Shown here: positions 27,401 to 34,559 of the stretch, in pieces
Layout: every line of letters begins with the position of its first letter
How positions within the stretch are numbered: the first letter of the stretch is position 1
Assembly (NCBI GenBank): GCA_018266955.1
Contig: JAFDZI010000039.1
Span: 48,000-111,999 of the forward strand
Length of the DNA stretch: 64,000 nt
DNA from: Bacteroidota bacterium
Lineage (GTDB): Bacteria > Bacteroidota > Bacteroidia > Flavobacteriales > Weeksellaceae
Direction of reading: 5' to 3'
Made by a program: the position numbers and the translations under genes
The notes under the pieces: model-generated
The model's input: only the letters and a program-made list of their open reading frames with translations
What the model was told of the DNA's origin: nothing
Database searches by the model: none

Positions 27401-29370
27401 TTAGTATTACTAATTTATCAGGTAATATTCAGGCAATAAAACCTACGGAAAGTTTTACGGTTCGTTTGGCTTCTACTGGAACTTCAGCTGCACCATATGT
27501 ATGGTTGGCAATCCCCAATACTACTGGCGTGAATGTTAGTCAGGTTATAGATTTAGCTACTAATACAGTTTTAACACCTATTAGTTATTCAGGCGGACAG
27601 TGGTTTAAAATTTCTGCATCAGGATTGGCATCAGGAGCAACAAAAGATTATCGAATAGATTTTACTTATACATCTTGTACTGCAACTACTTTTCCTGTTT
27701 GGGCGGGTTGGAATTGTTCAGACTATCCTACAGATCCATCTACTTATACTTGTGGTAAGCAGATTGGTAACCTTACATTTAACCCACAGTTATCAACTAT
27801 TCAGCTAAGTAAAATTTCTGAGCCCGCTTCACCAGTTTCTGAATTATGTAATCCTTTGGATTATACCTATAGATTCATTTCAGCAGGGGCAGGAAATACA
27901 ATTCAGGATAAACTGAGTGTAAAACTACCTACAGGTATGAGCTTGGTTTCAAATTCAGTTTCTGTAGAATATCCACTAGCATCTGGGAATTGGTTCCCAG
28001 TCTCTACATCGGTTTCTGGAAATGTGGTGTTACTCGATTTAATGACACATCCTCAGTTCCCAACTGATGGTTTGCCTGGTACATTAACAGATGGAGGAAA
28101 TAGTGATAAAAGAATGATGGATATTAAATTCCAATTAAAAACAGATTGTAATTATGTTTCCGGATCTAATCTTTTGTTAACAATTTATGGTAAAAACACC
28201 TGTCAATCAGATTCTACAGGAAATGGCACTACTATTTCATCTTCCACATTGTCACTAGCAGGAGGAAATGCATCTTTTCTTGTAGCAGATTGGGCTATAG
28301 TTGCTACAACTGCAGATAATTGTACTTCTACAACAAAAATTTCTGTTACGGAGAAAATAGTAACATCAACCCAAACCAGTGCAAATGGACAAACAAGGAT
28401 AACATTGCCAATTGGTTTTAATTTTGCTAATACTTTAAATTTAGTTTCTAATCCAAATTATCCTGTTACTTTAATAGGATATGGTACAGATGCAGTAACA
28501 GGAGAGAAATATGCTGATTTTACCATTCCAGCAGGAATGACAACAGGCCAACAAATAGATTATAGTTTTGATATTGCTCAGTCAACTGTTTCTTGCGGAA
28601 ATTATACTATCAATTTATTAGCACGAGAAAAAATGGGTAATTATCCATGTGCTTCTGCCCCAGGAGGAACTTGTACGGATATTTATGCTCAAGTAGGCAA
28701 CAAGGATTTTACATTCAATGTTGAAAAGCCAACGTATAGTATTGATGTGCTTTCTGGCGGGCTTTCGGGAGGTACTTTTGCAGGTTCTGTTAAAATCAGT
28801 AATACTTCTGTGTACAACAGCACCAATCCTATCAGCATTACGTTCTATTGTGCAGATGCAGCAGGAAATCCTACCTCTACAGTATTTGGTACTGCCACCA
28901 TCGCTACTCCTGTAGCTGCCGGAGCAAATGCTACATACACCTATTCTTTCACACCTGCAGCTACCTGCAACAGCGGTAAAGTGTATGCGGTAATTAAAAC
29001 AACATCCAATTGTGTGTGTGCAGATTCTAATGGCTATGTTCTTCAGTTATTATGTTATAAACCTGCAGCCACAACAGGCGGAACCGCAATGGATGCCAAC
29101 CATGGTATCACGGCACTGGGAAGAGCCGGCACTAATAATGACAACTGGCCAATGGCACGAAAAGGAGCCTGGACAGTCCTGGAATCCAAAGAAAAAGGAT
29201 TTGTAGTCAACAGAGTACCTACTACCGCAGCCCTTGCCAACATTACCAATCCTGTAATCGGAATGACGGTGTATGATATTGAAGCAAAATGTCTGAAGAT
29301 TTACTCCGTAAAAGAAGGAGATACCAATCCAAACTGGCATTGTTTCAACACGCAGACGTGCCCGGACTAA
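24409..29370 (+). CDS. Giant secreted Cys- and Thr/Ser-rich repeat protein, adhesin-like
   Basis: The ATG at 24409 opens a signal peptide (MKKNKIYKLW..., cut after GANAQ at about residue 26). The 1653-residue protein continues as a run of beta-rich, DUF11-like segments full of Ser, Thr, Gly and Asn with scattered Cys. Acidic loops such as SDPDGVGVGLDDLDGDGFYDD near residue 425 look like calcium-binding, thrombospondin-type-3-like stretches. The C-terminus ends with a module (NPVIGMTVYDIEAKCLKIYS ... WHCFNTQTCPD) that I also associate with other flavobacterial surface proteins. No classic type IX CTD is obvious. From about 28.74 kb base composition becomes visibly more GC-rich. A surface or adhesin role is inference. 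Confidence 0.8.
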   Translation: MKKNKIYKLWSGVLPLMFLLLSFGANAQSFLIDFPAFSAAPTQNPRELTVAGAASELQVQLDVVAASSSGADVTIKLPTGVEYVTGSVTKISGTSSLTITENGGTANSPVFKIGPNSLALGDRIIFTIKRVANCDARTAAIGGMTFTDKVTGAIAGATTSSATSPTYSMKYAVFSFSQPSPQSNAVLGTNYTRTFTISNGGNGCATQAYFSVNYPSNGITPIKFEVISQNGTTLSTPITLNQTSASGTTYYYTIPSTALPGGDLCQAENIVIRETYKINICNTTTTYNAGWGTASSPANWCQTVTGSATVSMATGVANLTAATGARVGFVNSCTPWTGRYTFTNGGTGNASAAGMYNVKFRWGGSNNGTTLTVSGINRNFLQFTSGTIGSQTGLTVVNGTVSNAIASIDVKDLFTSDPDGVGVGLDDLDGDGFYDDLPAGKTVNIDIATKVNCNSFTCPQNWSNTYDSGVDMQYTSMCDASTMLTSSMKTVATNYTQQTMGLAEKSYAPSNIFGGTPFRARFSVGYYALANPFDTTNTRYLYEITLPAGVSVSGTGNIKWRAGQYPDNASSAGTSLTYTQNGNILTITPTSQNMGWIEIDLVYNCGVSGPVNIPYTLRRIDDIVNNCICNDKVFCGNLSIANAMCPAPCSNGGPSIINFKIERADNSLGWTDNTLSTRQSRSAISSYDLSKALYLDEIDVTASATYGNITATDGLYLYFGINKLVGTDDKLTPKSIDVVVKRNGTVYYTKNITTYLTTGTTTTKQVIRWNLSDLLTSGIQEGDVIETVSHYTVSSNNFPNHDIQTGERLYFYNTTSGTENSCNSLVPEMYLVTPQWIDGQNNPTFSSCSPGSFGGGTHFIGYRFDAAGTKFLYETRPGLLATKFTFTIPTGYDLTSVTWVGYDAAFASTSLTPVLVSGSTYSVDLPAKTSNITVTNNYAFTIYVNVVPNCAAPASTTYTGTIAYIPYYYHYKELPNPPTTTATKNLNVSYATNTKPAISITNLSGNIQAIKPTESFTVRLASTGTSAAPYVWLAIPNTTGVNVSQVIDLATNTVLTPISYSGGQWFKISASGLASGATKDYRIDFTYTSCTATTFPVWAGWNCSDYPTDPSTYTCGKQIGNLTFNPQLSTIQLSKISEPASPVSELCNPLDYTYRFISAGAGNTIQDKLSVKLPTGMSLVSNSVSVEYPLASGNWFPVSTSVSGNVVLLDLMTHPQFPTDGLPGTLTDGGNSDKRMMDIKFQLKTDCNYVSGSNLLLTIYGKNTCQSDSTGNGTTISSSTLSLAGGNASFLVADWAIVATTADNCTSTTKISVTEKIVTSTQTSANGQTRITLPIGFNFANTLNLVSNPNYPVTLIGYGTDAVTGEKYADFTIPAGMTTGQQIDYSFDIAQSTVSCGNYTINLLAREKMGNYPCASAPGGTCTDIYAQVGNKDFTFNVEKPTYSIDVLSGGLSGGTFAGSVKISNTSVYNSTNPISITFYCADAAGNPTSTVFGTATIATPVAAGANATYTYSFTPAATCNSGKVYAVIKTTSNCVCADSNGYVLQLLCYKPAATTGGTAMDANHGITALGRAGTNNDNWPMARKGAWTVLESKEKGFVVNRVPTTAALANITNPVIGMTVYDIEAKCLKIYSVKEGDTNPNWHCFNTQTCPD

Positions 29371-29410
29371 TGCTTTGATGAAGAGTATTTTTAAATAAAA
29401 TGTTAATAAA

Positions 29411-29440
29411 AACCTTCAGAGGTTTCCCACTCTGAAGGTT
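29411..29440 (+). terminator. Hairpin between the two secreted-protein genes
   Basis: AACCTTCAGAG (29411-29421) pairs perfectly with CTCTGAAGGTT (29430-29440) and is followed by TATAAAAAAAC. It lies 40 bp after the giant-protein stop and 20 bp before the next ATG. It could terminate or attenuate read-through into the partner gene. Confidence 0.65.
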
Positions 29441-29460
29441 TATAAAAAAACAAGACAGAA

Positions 29461-30126
29461 ATGAAAAACATAAAAAGTATAATTGCCATAGCCTCTTTAG
29501 GATTATCTTCCTTTGCGCAGGCTCAAGTGGCTATAGGAAAGAGCGAGCTGTCTAAAATACAGCCTGCCAATACCGTAACCAATCCCAGCATATCGTTGGA
29601 GTTTTATGACAACGCAGATAACAAAAAAGGAATAGTACTGCCATGGACTTCTACGGTAAACAACCAGCCTGTAAGCTATAATGCCTCTACAGGAGCGGGA
29701 TACCGTGGAATGCAGGGAACAATAGAAAACGGAACTATTATTTTTGATCTTTCCGATAAAAACGTAAAATACAGGAAAGACGGATCGTGGTTCAATCTTA
29801 CCAATGTTACCTACCCCGTGAGCGTAAAAAACCCTGATAATACAACGACAACGTTTACTGCAAACAATGCAGTGGACAGCTCTATACAGGACAATAAAAA
29901 AGAAAACGAAAATGCCAAAGCCGCTATCGGAGCCAATGGAAATACCGATACCACCAATGGGATTCTCGTTCTTACGGATACCAACCGTGCGATGGTTTTG
30001 CCAAAAGTTTCCAGCCCTCATCTTAATATCATCAATCCCGCTCCGGGTATGATGGTGTTTGATACCAACAAGCAGCAACTGGCGGTTTACAACGGTACAG
30101 TATGGAGTTTCTGGAAACCTGAGTAG
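29461..30126 (+). CDS. Secreted partner protein with C-terminal 'GMMVFD...W' module
   Basis: The 221-residue protein has a clear signal peptide (MKNIKSIIAIASLGLSSFAQAQ). The mature part includes GIVLPWTSTV, a charged linker (QDNKKENENAK), and a C-terminal NPAPGMMVFDTNKQQLAVYNGTVWSFWK segment. That end parallels the last 50 residues of the giant protein upstream (GMTVYD...KCLKIYS...W.CFN), suggesting a shared surface or sorting module; this is inference. Base composition is more GC-rich than most of the element. It probably works with the upstream protein, and two hairpins close the unit downstream. Confidence 0.75.
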   Translation: MKNIKSIIAIASLGLSSFAQAQVAIGKSELSKIQPANTVTNPSISLEFYDNADNKKGIVLPWTSTVNNQPVSYNASTGAGYRGMQGTIENGTIIFDLSDKNVKYRKDGSWFNLTNVTYPVSVKNPDNTTTTFTANNAVDSSIQDNKKENENAKAAIGANGNTDTTNGILVLTDTNRAMVLPKVSSPHLNIINPAPGMMVFDTNKQQLAVYNGTVWSFWKPE

Positions 30127-30240
30127 AGAAAATTAATCTTCTCTATACAAAAAGCAGGATTAATTCTGCTTTCATAGAGTCTCTCATTTTGTAATCAAGT
30201 AAATGCATAAAATTAATTGATCAAGAGAGGCTCTATTTTA
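30126..30240 (+). terminator. Multiple hairpins after the secreted-protein cluster
   Basis: Three dyads follow the stop: AGAGAA/TTCTCT at about 30126-30144; AAAGCAG/CTGCTTT (30151-30172); and ATAGAGTCTCTC (30174-30185) with GAGAGGCTCTAT (30225-30236), the last followed by TTTATTTT. They end 15 bp before the next gene. Confidence 0.6.
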
Positions 30241-30254
30241 TTTTAAAATATAGG

Positions 30255-30707
30255 ATGAAAATGAATAATCTCGCAAATGCAAAACTATCTTTTTTGTTGA
30301 TAAATATACTGATGTTTACGCTCATCTTTTTTTTATTTTTAAGTTATGTGACAAATTGGTTAATAATGTGGCAATCTAAATTGATACTGGTTATTATAGC
30401 TATAAGTTTATTTTTATTACTGATAAGAGGAACCAATGTTGTAGAATATGACAGTTCAGGAGAGGTATTAATTATTAAAAGTTTCTTTTTTTTTTATAAT
30501 ATTAAAAGTAAGGTAGATTGTTTCGAAATACCTAAAGATTTAATCTATTCATACAAATTAGAAAAAGGATTTTTAAGAAAATTTCTTATGATATATTTTG
30601 TAACAAGCTCTGGAAAAAAAATTATGAAATATTTTGATATTACACATTTTTCTAGTGAGGAAATTAATAAAATTGAAAAAGATTATTCATTCTTAGAACA
30701 AAAATAA
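30255..30707 (+). CDS. Small membrane protein with PH-like soluble tail
   Basis: The 150-residue protein has two predicted transmembrane helices (about 12-33 and 42-58). A soluble region (YDSSGEVLIIKSFFFFYNIKSKVDCFEIPKD, then a basic C-terminal half) has a pattern resembling bacterial PH-like membrane proteins. I recognise no specific family. It lies alone behind the secreted-protein cluster, separated by hairpins, with an AT-rich composition like the older cargo. Its function is unknown. Confidence 0.6.
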   Translation: MKMNNLANAKLSFLLINILMFTLIFFLFLSYVTNWLIMWQSKLILVIIAISLFLLLIRGTNVVEYDSSGEVLIIKSFFFFYNIKSKVDCFEIPKDLIYSYKLEKGFLRKFLMIYFVTSSGKKIMKYFDITHFSSEEINKIEKDYSFLEQK

Positions 30708-30971
30708 TTTTAGATAAATGGACAATTCAGATACTTAAATTCCGACAATAACTGAAATGAATTTTGATAAATCTAAAAGTTGTATTTGTGAGAAATGGGA
30801 AGTATCGCTTCTGTTTTCTGTTAATGGTATTTTATTATATTTTAGTTGCAGAAAATTGATTTTTTATGATGAGATTGTATAACGAAATTATTAAAGATGT
30901 TAGCATATCCTAGTGTTTTATGGATTCTACTATGAGAGCCGAATGGTAAAAAATATTTTTGGTTTAATATG
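30708..30971. other. Gene-free AT-rich stretch
   Basis: I see no coding region, RNA gene or repeat here. It ends in the terminator described at 30972-30992. Confidence 0.5.
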
Positions 30972-30992
30972 AGGAGGCTAGCTAAGCCTCCT
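30972..30992 (+). terminator. Rho-independent terminator-like hairpin
   Basis: AGGAGGC (30972-30978) pairs exactly with GCCTCCT (30986-30992) around a 7-base loop and is followed by T5. No gene ends just before it, so it either closes the 30255-30707 transcript late or marks a lost gene. Confidence 0.65.
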
Positions 30993-31010
30993 TTTTTAAT
31001 TAAATAATAA

Positions 31011-31493
31011 ATGATAAATCGAACTTATACATTACTGAATAATCTTAATGAGCAACTCCATTTTATAGATTTGGAGACTGATAATTTGGTTCATAAAAGC
31101 GAAAAAGCTCTTGAGATATGTATAGAATCCATAAATAAACTTAAAAAACTGATTTCTAAATATAATTTCAAATCACAACAGGAAGAAATTCTATTTTTCA
31201 AAGAAATAAAACCACAATTCAATTCCAAAAGAATTTACTACAATTCCCTGAGCTTGTCGAAGGGTGAAGCCACTTGCGACTTATCCGTTAAAAACCCAAA
31301 TAAACCAGAAGAACCTCACTCCACGCTACACCACAGACCTCCACCAAATCATCAAAGTCAAAGCAAAATAACACAATATCAGTTCCCCTCTTCTAGAGAA
31401 CTGGCATTCCAACTGTTCCAAAAAACGCAATATATAAAGTTCCCTTCTTTTAGAGGGGTAGCATTCCAACTGCTCCAAAAACGCAATACTTAA
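31011..31493 (+). pseudogene. RteC-like regulator, N-terminal remnant cut by palindromic repeats
   Basis: The first 80 or so residues match the start of RteC, the regulator of excision of CTnDOT-type elements: ETDNLVHKSEKALEICIES, then EILFFKEIKPQFNSKRIYYNSL. RteC normally runs to about 270-290 residues. Here the frame passes at about 31245 into repeat DNA (CCTGAGCTTGTCGAAGGG, a REP sequence widespread in bacteria). It continues through translated hairpin repeats (FPSSRELAFQLF, FPSFRGVAFQLL) and stops at 31493. The C-terminal HTH region is missing, so the excision control it implies is probably dead. Confidence 0.75.
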
Positions 31494-31582
31494 AGTTCCC
31501 CACTTTTAGAGGACTGGCATTCTAACTGTTCCAAAAAACGCAATATAAAAAGTTCCCCTCTTTTAGAGGGGTGGCATTCCGA
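31381..31582. repeat. Tandem array of about 57-bp units built on a REP-like hairpin
   Basis: Units begin AGTTCCCCTC at 31381, 31438, 31494 and 31551 (periods 57, 56, 57; the last is partial). Each contains a CCCCTC-TTTTA-GAGGGG-type hairpin (perfect at 31555-31571) and a CATTCCAACTG block. The array ends in a second dyad, CATTCCGAGAATCGGAATG, near 31575-31593. The core resembles the hairpins inside the restriction gene at 60.4-61.3 kb. Confidence 0.8.
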
Positions 31583-31599
31583 GAATCGGAATGACGGGG

Positions 31600-31931
31600 T
31601 GTCTACTTCAAAAACTCAATGATTTTCATCAATTTCCATCAAAATTCCGACTTCCCATATTTTTTATTCATTCATTTTGTATAAATTTGTTAAAAGCTAA
31701 TAAACGGAAAATATAAATTCAAACTCATTCAAATGCTTACAATTTTCTAAAACTAATTTTTAATTAATTATAGAGATTCTACAATTATTTCTCACTATAA
31801 AAACTACGTAGAACAAATGAACAGAAAAATAATCTTTACAGAAAAATCAAATAAAAATACAACATTTATCAAAACACATATATAGTTTTACTATATCTAC
31901 ATTTGAACTAACCTCAAAAATTAATGATTTA
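31600..31931. other. AT-rich gene-free stretch ending in a possible promoter
   Basis: There is no coding signal. TACATTTG at 31898-31905 fits the Bacteroidota -7 consensus TAnnTTTG and lies 27 bp before the cold-shock gene, but I see no matching -33 TTG. Confidence 0.35.
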
Positions 31932-32243
31932 ATGTTAATTGGACTTGTAAAATGGTTTGACGCTGACAAAGGGTTGGGTATTATTGGAAAACCGGGTGGA
32001 GAAGAATATTTTCTTCACAAAAATAGTTTTATAACAAAACCAGAAAAAATATTAAAGGGAACGCCTATCGCTTTTTCCCCTAAATCAGACAAAGCGAAAA
32101 ATAGAAATTCAGCTGACAACAGTCGTTTAGTTGGAATTTCCGAAGATTGGATAGTAATCCTTAGTTATTTAGGAAAGTCCGACAGCGTTAGAATAGAAGT
32201 AGAAGTAACAGGACGAGGAAAACGAGGTAATCCATATCGCTAA
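31932..32243 (+). CDS. Cold-shock-domain protein, possibly 3'-truncated
   Basis: The 103-residue product begins with a cold-shock OB-fold: LIGLVKWFDADKGLGIIG, then EEYFLHKNSF (an RNP-like pattern with the usual KGFGFI changed to KGLGII). A basic C-terminal part follows (TGRGKRGNPYR). The stop codon overlaps the end of an IS982 remnant on the other strand, so the gene may be the N-terminal piece of a longer cold-shock-type protein cut by that IS. Single-stranded nucleic-acid binding is the expected activity. It is followed directly by the IS remnant and then the hipB operator region. Confidence 0.7.
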   Translation: MLIGLVKWFDADKGLGIIGKPGGEEYFLHKNSFITKPEKILKGTPIAFSPKSDKAKNRNSADNSRLVGISEDWIVILSYLGKSDSVRIEVEVTGRGKRGNPYR

Positions 32244-32675
32244 AAAAGTTTACAAACTTCTACAGGCATACTGTCAATAATGAAAAACTTCTCAAATTCA
32301 TTAAAACTTTTAGCAATTTTCATACGTAAATCATTGATTGAATTTGCCAATCTACGTTTACGACGATTATAAACACTTCGTTCTATCTTACATTTTATTG
32401 TTTTGGGAATTTGCCTAAAAAGATGGTTTTCACTATCAATACCCATAAATTCAGCTGTTAAAGCAAGACTTATTAGCTCCAAATCTTTTAATTTTGGCGT
32501 TCGTCTTTGATAAGACAATAAATTTTCATTTGATATTTTTCGTAATACTTCCAAAATTCTTTTGTAATTTGCGTCTAAGTTGTTCATTGTAAATGTTTTG
32601 TGGTTAATTCAATTTACTGATTTTCAATCAAATGAACAACTTTTATCTCACTTAATTCATAATGCACAACGGGTG
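32240..32675 (-). mobile_element. IS982-family remnant (5' end only)
   Basis: The reverse strand from 32587 encodes 115 residues of an IS982 transposase N-terminus (about 290 residues when intact): LELISLALTAEFMGIDSENH, CKIERSVYNRRKRRL and the first catalytic Asp in FFIIDSMPVEVC. The frame ends at the junction with the cold-shock gene. Upstream lies an IS982-like terminal sequence, ACCCGTTGTGCATTATG on the reverse strand (about 32658-32674). The 3' half and the other terminal repeat are gone. Confidence 0.8.
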
Positions 32676-32702
32676 TATTTAATACTAAATTTATATATCT
32701 AA

Positions 32703-32793
32703 TTGCATATAATTATTGCAAATTTAATTATTTTATACGTTTTTGCATATAATTTAATATATTTGCATAAAATAATTGCAAAAGCATATAATT
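32703..32793. promoter_or_regulatory. hipB-type operator array
   Basis: TTGCA-TATAATTA-TTGCAA (32703-32721) is a clear dyad. Further TTTGCATAT (about 32742), TTTGCATAA (about 32762) and ATTGCAAAAGCATAT (about 32775) blocks run up to the ATG at 32794. Repeated TTGCA/TGCAA half-sites directly before an XRE antitoxin are the expected arrangement for autorepression. Confidence 0.65.
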
Positions 32794-33006
32794 ATGTACG
32801 TTAACTTAGCCAATTTTATAAAGACAAAAAGGAAAGAAGCCAATCTTACCCAACAAGAATTTGCTGAAAGAGCAGGTGTTGCCCTTACAGTGGTACGGAA
32901 AATAGAACAGGGAAAAGAAAATCTCAGTTTGTCAAAAGTAAATCAGGTACTTCTGATGTTTGGGAGTAAACTTGTTCCTGCCAATTTAAAAGAAATTGAA
33001 AAATGA
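32794..33006 (+). CDS. HipB-like XRE antitoxin
   Basis: The 70-residue protein starts at ATG 32794 (a TTG at 32776 would add six residues). It is a single Cro/CI HTH domain: MYVNLANFIKTKRKEANLTQ, QEFAERAGVALTVVRKIEQG, then KENLSLSKVNQVLLMFGSKL. It overlaps the next gene by an ATGA. In HipBA/HipBST systems HipB represses the operon and binds the toxin. The repeat-rich sequence upstream is its likely operator. Confidence 0.85.
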   Translation: MYVNLANFIKTKRKEANLTQQEFAERAGVALTVVRKIEQGKENLSLSKVNQVLLMFGSKLVPANLKEIEK

Positions 33007-33338
33007 GACAGGGAAAAGTTTTTTATCAAAATCATTTTGCAGGAGTCGTTACGGAAACCAACGATGGAGATTACACCTTTGAATATGATAATGATTATAT
33101 TCAAAAATTTCCGTATCAGTTCATTACCTTTTCAATGCCTGTTTCCGAGAAATTATATAGAGAAAATAGGTTGTTCCCTTTTTTTGAAGGATTAATTCCA
33201 GAAGGTTGGCTTTTGGAAATTGCCTCCGAAAGTTGGAAAATCAACAAAAACGACAGAATGGGATTGCTTTTGGCGTGTTGCAAAAATTGCATTGGTGCAG
33301 TAAGTGTAGAACCTATAATTGTGAAAAGTGATGGGTAA
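33003..33338 (+). CDS. HipA N-terminal-subdomain protein (HipS-like)
   Basis: The 111-residue protein corresponds to the small N-terminal subdomain of HipA (Couple_hipA): VFYQNHFAGVVTETNDGDYTF, FITFSMPVSEK and LFPFFEGLIPEGWLLE. It is encoded separately between hipB and the kinase gene, as in the three-gene HipBST system, where HipS neutralises the HipT kinase. It overlaps hipB (ATGA) and the kinase gene (8 bp), so all three are translationally coupled. Antitoxin function is inference from gene order and size. The frame is intact, so the split looks natural rather than mutational. Confidence 0.8.
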   Translation: MRQGKVFYQNHFAGVVTETNDGDYTFEYDNDYIQKFPYQFITFSMPVSEKLYRENRLFPFFEGLIPEGWLLEIASESWKINKNDRMGLLLACCKNCIGAVSVEPIIVKSDG

Positions 33339-34272
33339 AAAATGTCTATATTGTTATCAAGAAGTAATGGTCGAAGAGGATTTTCATCCGCATTGCAGTC
33401 AGAAATTCTTTGGAACAACTAATCCTCCAATTTTAGATTATACGTTGCAGGAAATGGAAATGTTGGCAAAACAAGTCATTGAAACTTCCGTTGCAGTTCC
33501 AGGAGTTCAGCCAAAATTATCAATGGGCTTCATTAAAGATGTTCTAAAGGATGCAAACAGAGGTAGATTAACGGTTGTTGGTGCTTTGGGAGGAAACTAT
33601 ATTTTAAAACCGCAAAATTCCACTTTTTCGGAAATGCCCGAAAATGAACATCTGACGATGAAAATGGCTGAAATATGCGGTATTACTACCGTGATGTCCT
33701 CACTCATTCGTTTAAAATCTGGCGAATTATCCTACATTACAAAACGAATTGACAGAGACGATAAAGGAAACAAAATTCATATGCTGGATATGTTTCAAAT
33801 CTTAGAAGCATTTGATAAATATCGTGGTTCAGTAGAGAAGGTTGGAAAAGCGATTAAAGAACATTCTGCAAACACTTTATTAGATTTAATGAGGTTTTAT
33901 GAAATAGTAATTTTCTGTTACATTACAGGAAATAATGATATGCATCTCAAAAATTTTTCGCTCATATTAAATGGTGAAAATTGGGAAATATCTCCTGCTT
34001 ACGATTTGCTCAACGTTCAACTTCATTTACCTGAAGATGAAGAAGAATCTGCATTAACTATTGGTGGAAAAAAGAAAAAACTTTCCAAAAGCGATTTTAT
34101 TAATTTAGGATTAAAATTAGGATTAAACCAAAAACAAGTGGAGAATACCTTTAAACGTTTTCTAAAATCAGAGAAGAAAATATTATCACTCATTCATCAA
34201 TCCTATTTAAGTAAAGAACATCAAGAAAAATACATCAAACTGCTCCAAAATAGATTGCTAATCTTTCAATAA
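33331..34272 (+). CDS. HipA-type Ser/Thr kinase core (HipT-like toxin)
   Basis: From ATG 33331 the protein has 313 residues. It begins with a small zinc-binding-like cluster (CLYCYQ ... HPHCSQKF) and continues as the HipA C-terminal kinase. Visible motifs are the PGVQPKLSM glycine-loop region (about 56-64), the Lys in YILKPQN (about 89-95), the catalytic-loop TGNNDMHLKNFSLI (about 203-216), and the metal-binding SPAYDLL. It would phosphorylate a host target (aminoacyl-tRNA synthetases in known systems) and slow growth. It lacks the N-terminal subdomain, which is encoded by the preceding gene. Confidence 0.88.
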   Translation: MGKKCLYCYQEVMVEEDFHPHCSQKFFGTTNPPILDYTLQEMEMLAKQVIETSVAVPGVQPKLSMGFIKDVLKDANRGRLTVVGALGGNYILKPQNSTFSEMPENEHLTMKMAEICGITTVMSSLIRLKSGELSYITKRIDRDDKGNKIHMLDMFQILEAFDKYRGSVEKVGKAIKEHSANTLLDLMRFYEIVIFCYITGNNDMHLKNFSLILNGENWEISPAYDLLNVQLHLPEDEEESALTIGGKKKKLSKSDFINLGLKLGLNQKQVENTFKRFLKSEKKILSLIHQSYLSKEHQEKYIKLLQNRLLIFQ

Positions 34273-34524
34273 AAAATTATATTTTTTTTCACCGACAAAT
34301 TTAATGTATGAAATAATACGCGTTAATCTTTAATTTTGATATTTATGAATTATTTTTCATACATTAATAAATTAATGAAAACGGCAAAAAGAATAAAAAA
34401 GAAGACAATGTTCACGGTCTTTTATCTGTACCTTATTTGTACCATAAAATTATAACTATCTGATTTTCATATATCATTATTTTTGAGGAAGTGAAATAAT
34501 CACTGATTATCTTTAATTAAAAAA
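34273..34524. other. Right end of the element, gene-free, with end repeat
   Basis: This AT-rich stretch contains GTACCTTATTTGTACC (34428-34443), a one-mismatch copy of the repeat at 4754-4769. It then runs to the terminal hairpin. A 26-codon frame from 34376 overlaps the repeat but has no other support. Confidence 0.55.
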
Positions 34525-34559
34525 AAATCGCTGTAATCGTAATGTTTACAGCGATTTTT
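34525..34559. terminator. Candidate attR: second copy of the dnaK-terminator hairpin
   Basis: The 35-mer AAATCGCTGTAA...GCGATTTTT matches 4664-4698 at 31/35 positions (differences at positions 13, 14, 20 and 26). Its stem (CGCTGTAA/TTACAGCG) is flanked by A7 and T6, so it can also terminate the leftward gene beyond it. In an empty site one copy would serve dnaK and the convergent glucosaminidase gene. Confidence 0.7.

Larger units (their letters stand above)
4699..34524. mobile_element. Integrative mobilizable element of about 29.8 kb inserted at the dnaK terminator
   Basis: The element is defined by near-identical 35-bp hairpins at each end and a tyrosine integrase immediately inside the left end. 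It contains an excisionase-like HTH protein, VirE-type ATPase, primase-like Toprim protein, MobV relaxase and an RteC remnant, all typical of Bacteroidota mobilizable units. No type IV secretion (Tra) genes are present, so transfer would need a helper. Cargo is a restriction-like defence operon, a secreted adhesin-like cluster and a HipBST-like toxin-antitoxin locus. It is scarred by one IS481 copy, an IS982 remnant and several broken genes. The exact crossover point is uncertain, because a second 16-bp direct repeat also occurs near both ends. Confidence 0.75.

Noticed and set aside
29503..30078. 191-codon reverse-strand frame opposite the 221-residue secreted protein
   Set aside because: It is an antisense shadow; the forward frame has a signal peptide and a recognisable C-terminal module.
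31381..31582. Possible CRISPR array
   Set aside because: Units are 56-57 bp with imperfect hairpins and no unique spacers of uniform length, and no cas gene is near; they are tandem REP-like repeats.
34376..34456. Short frame at the right end of the element
   Set aside because: It is 26 codons, overlaps the GTACC end repeat, and has no supporting motif or conservation visible.
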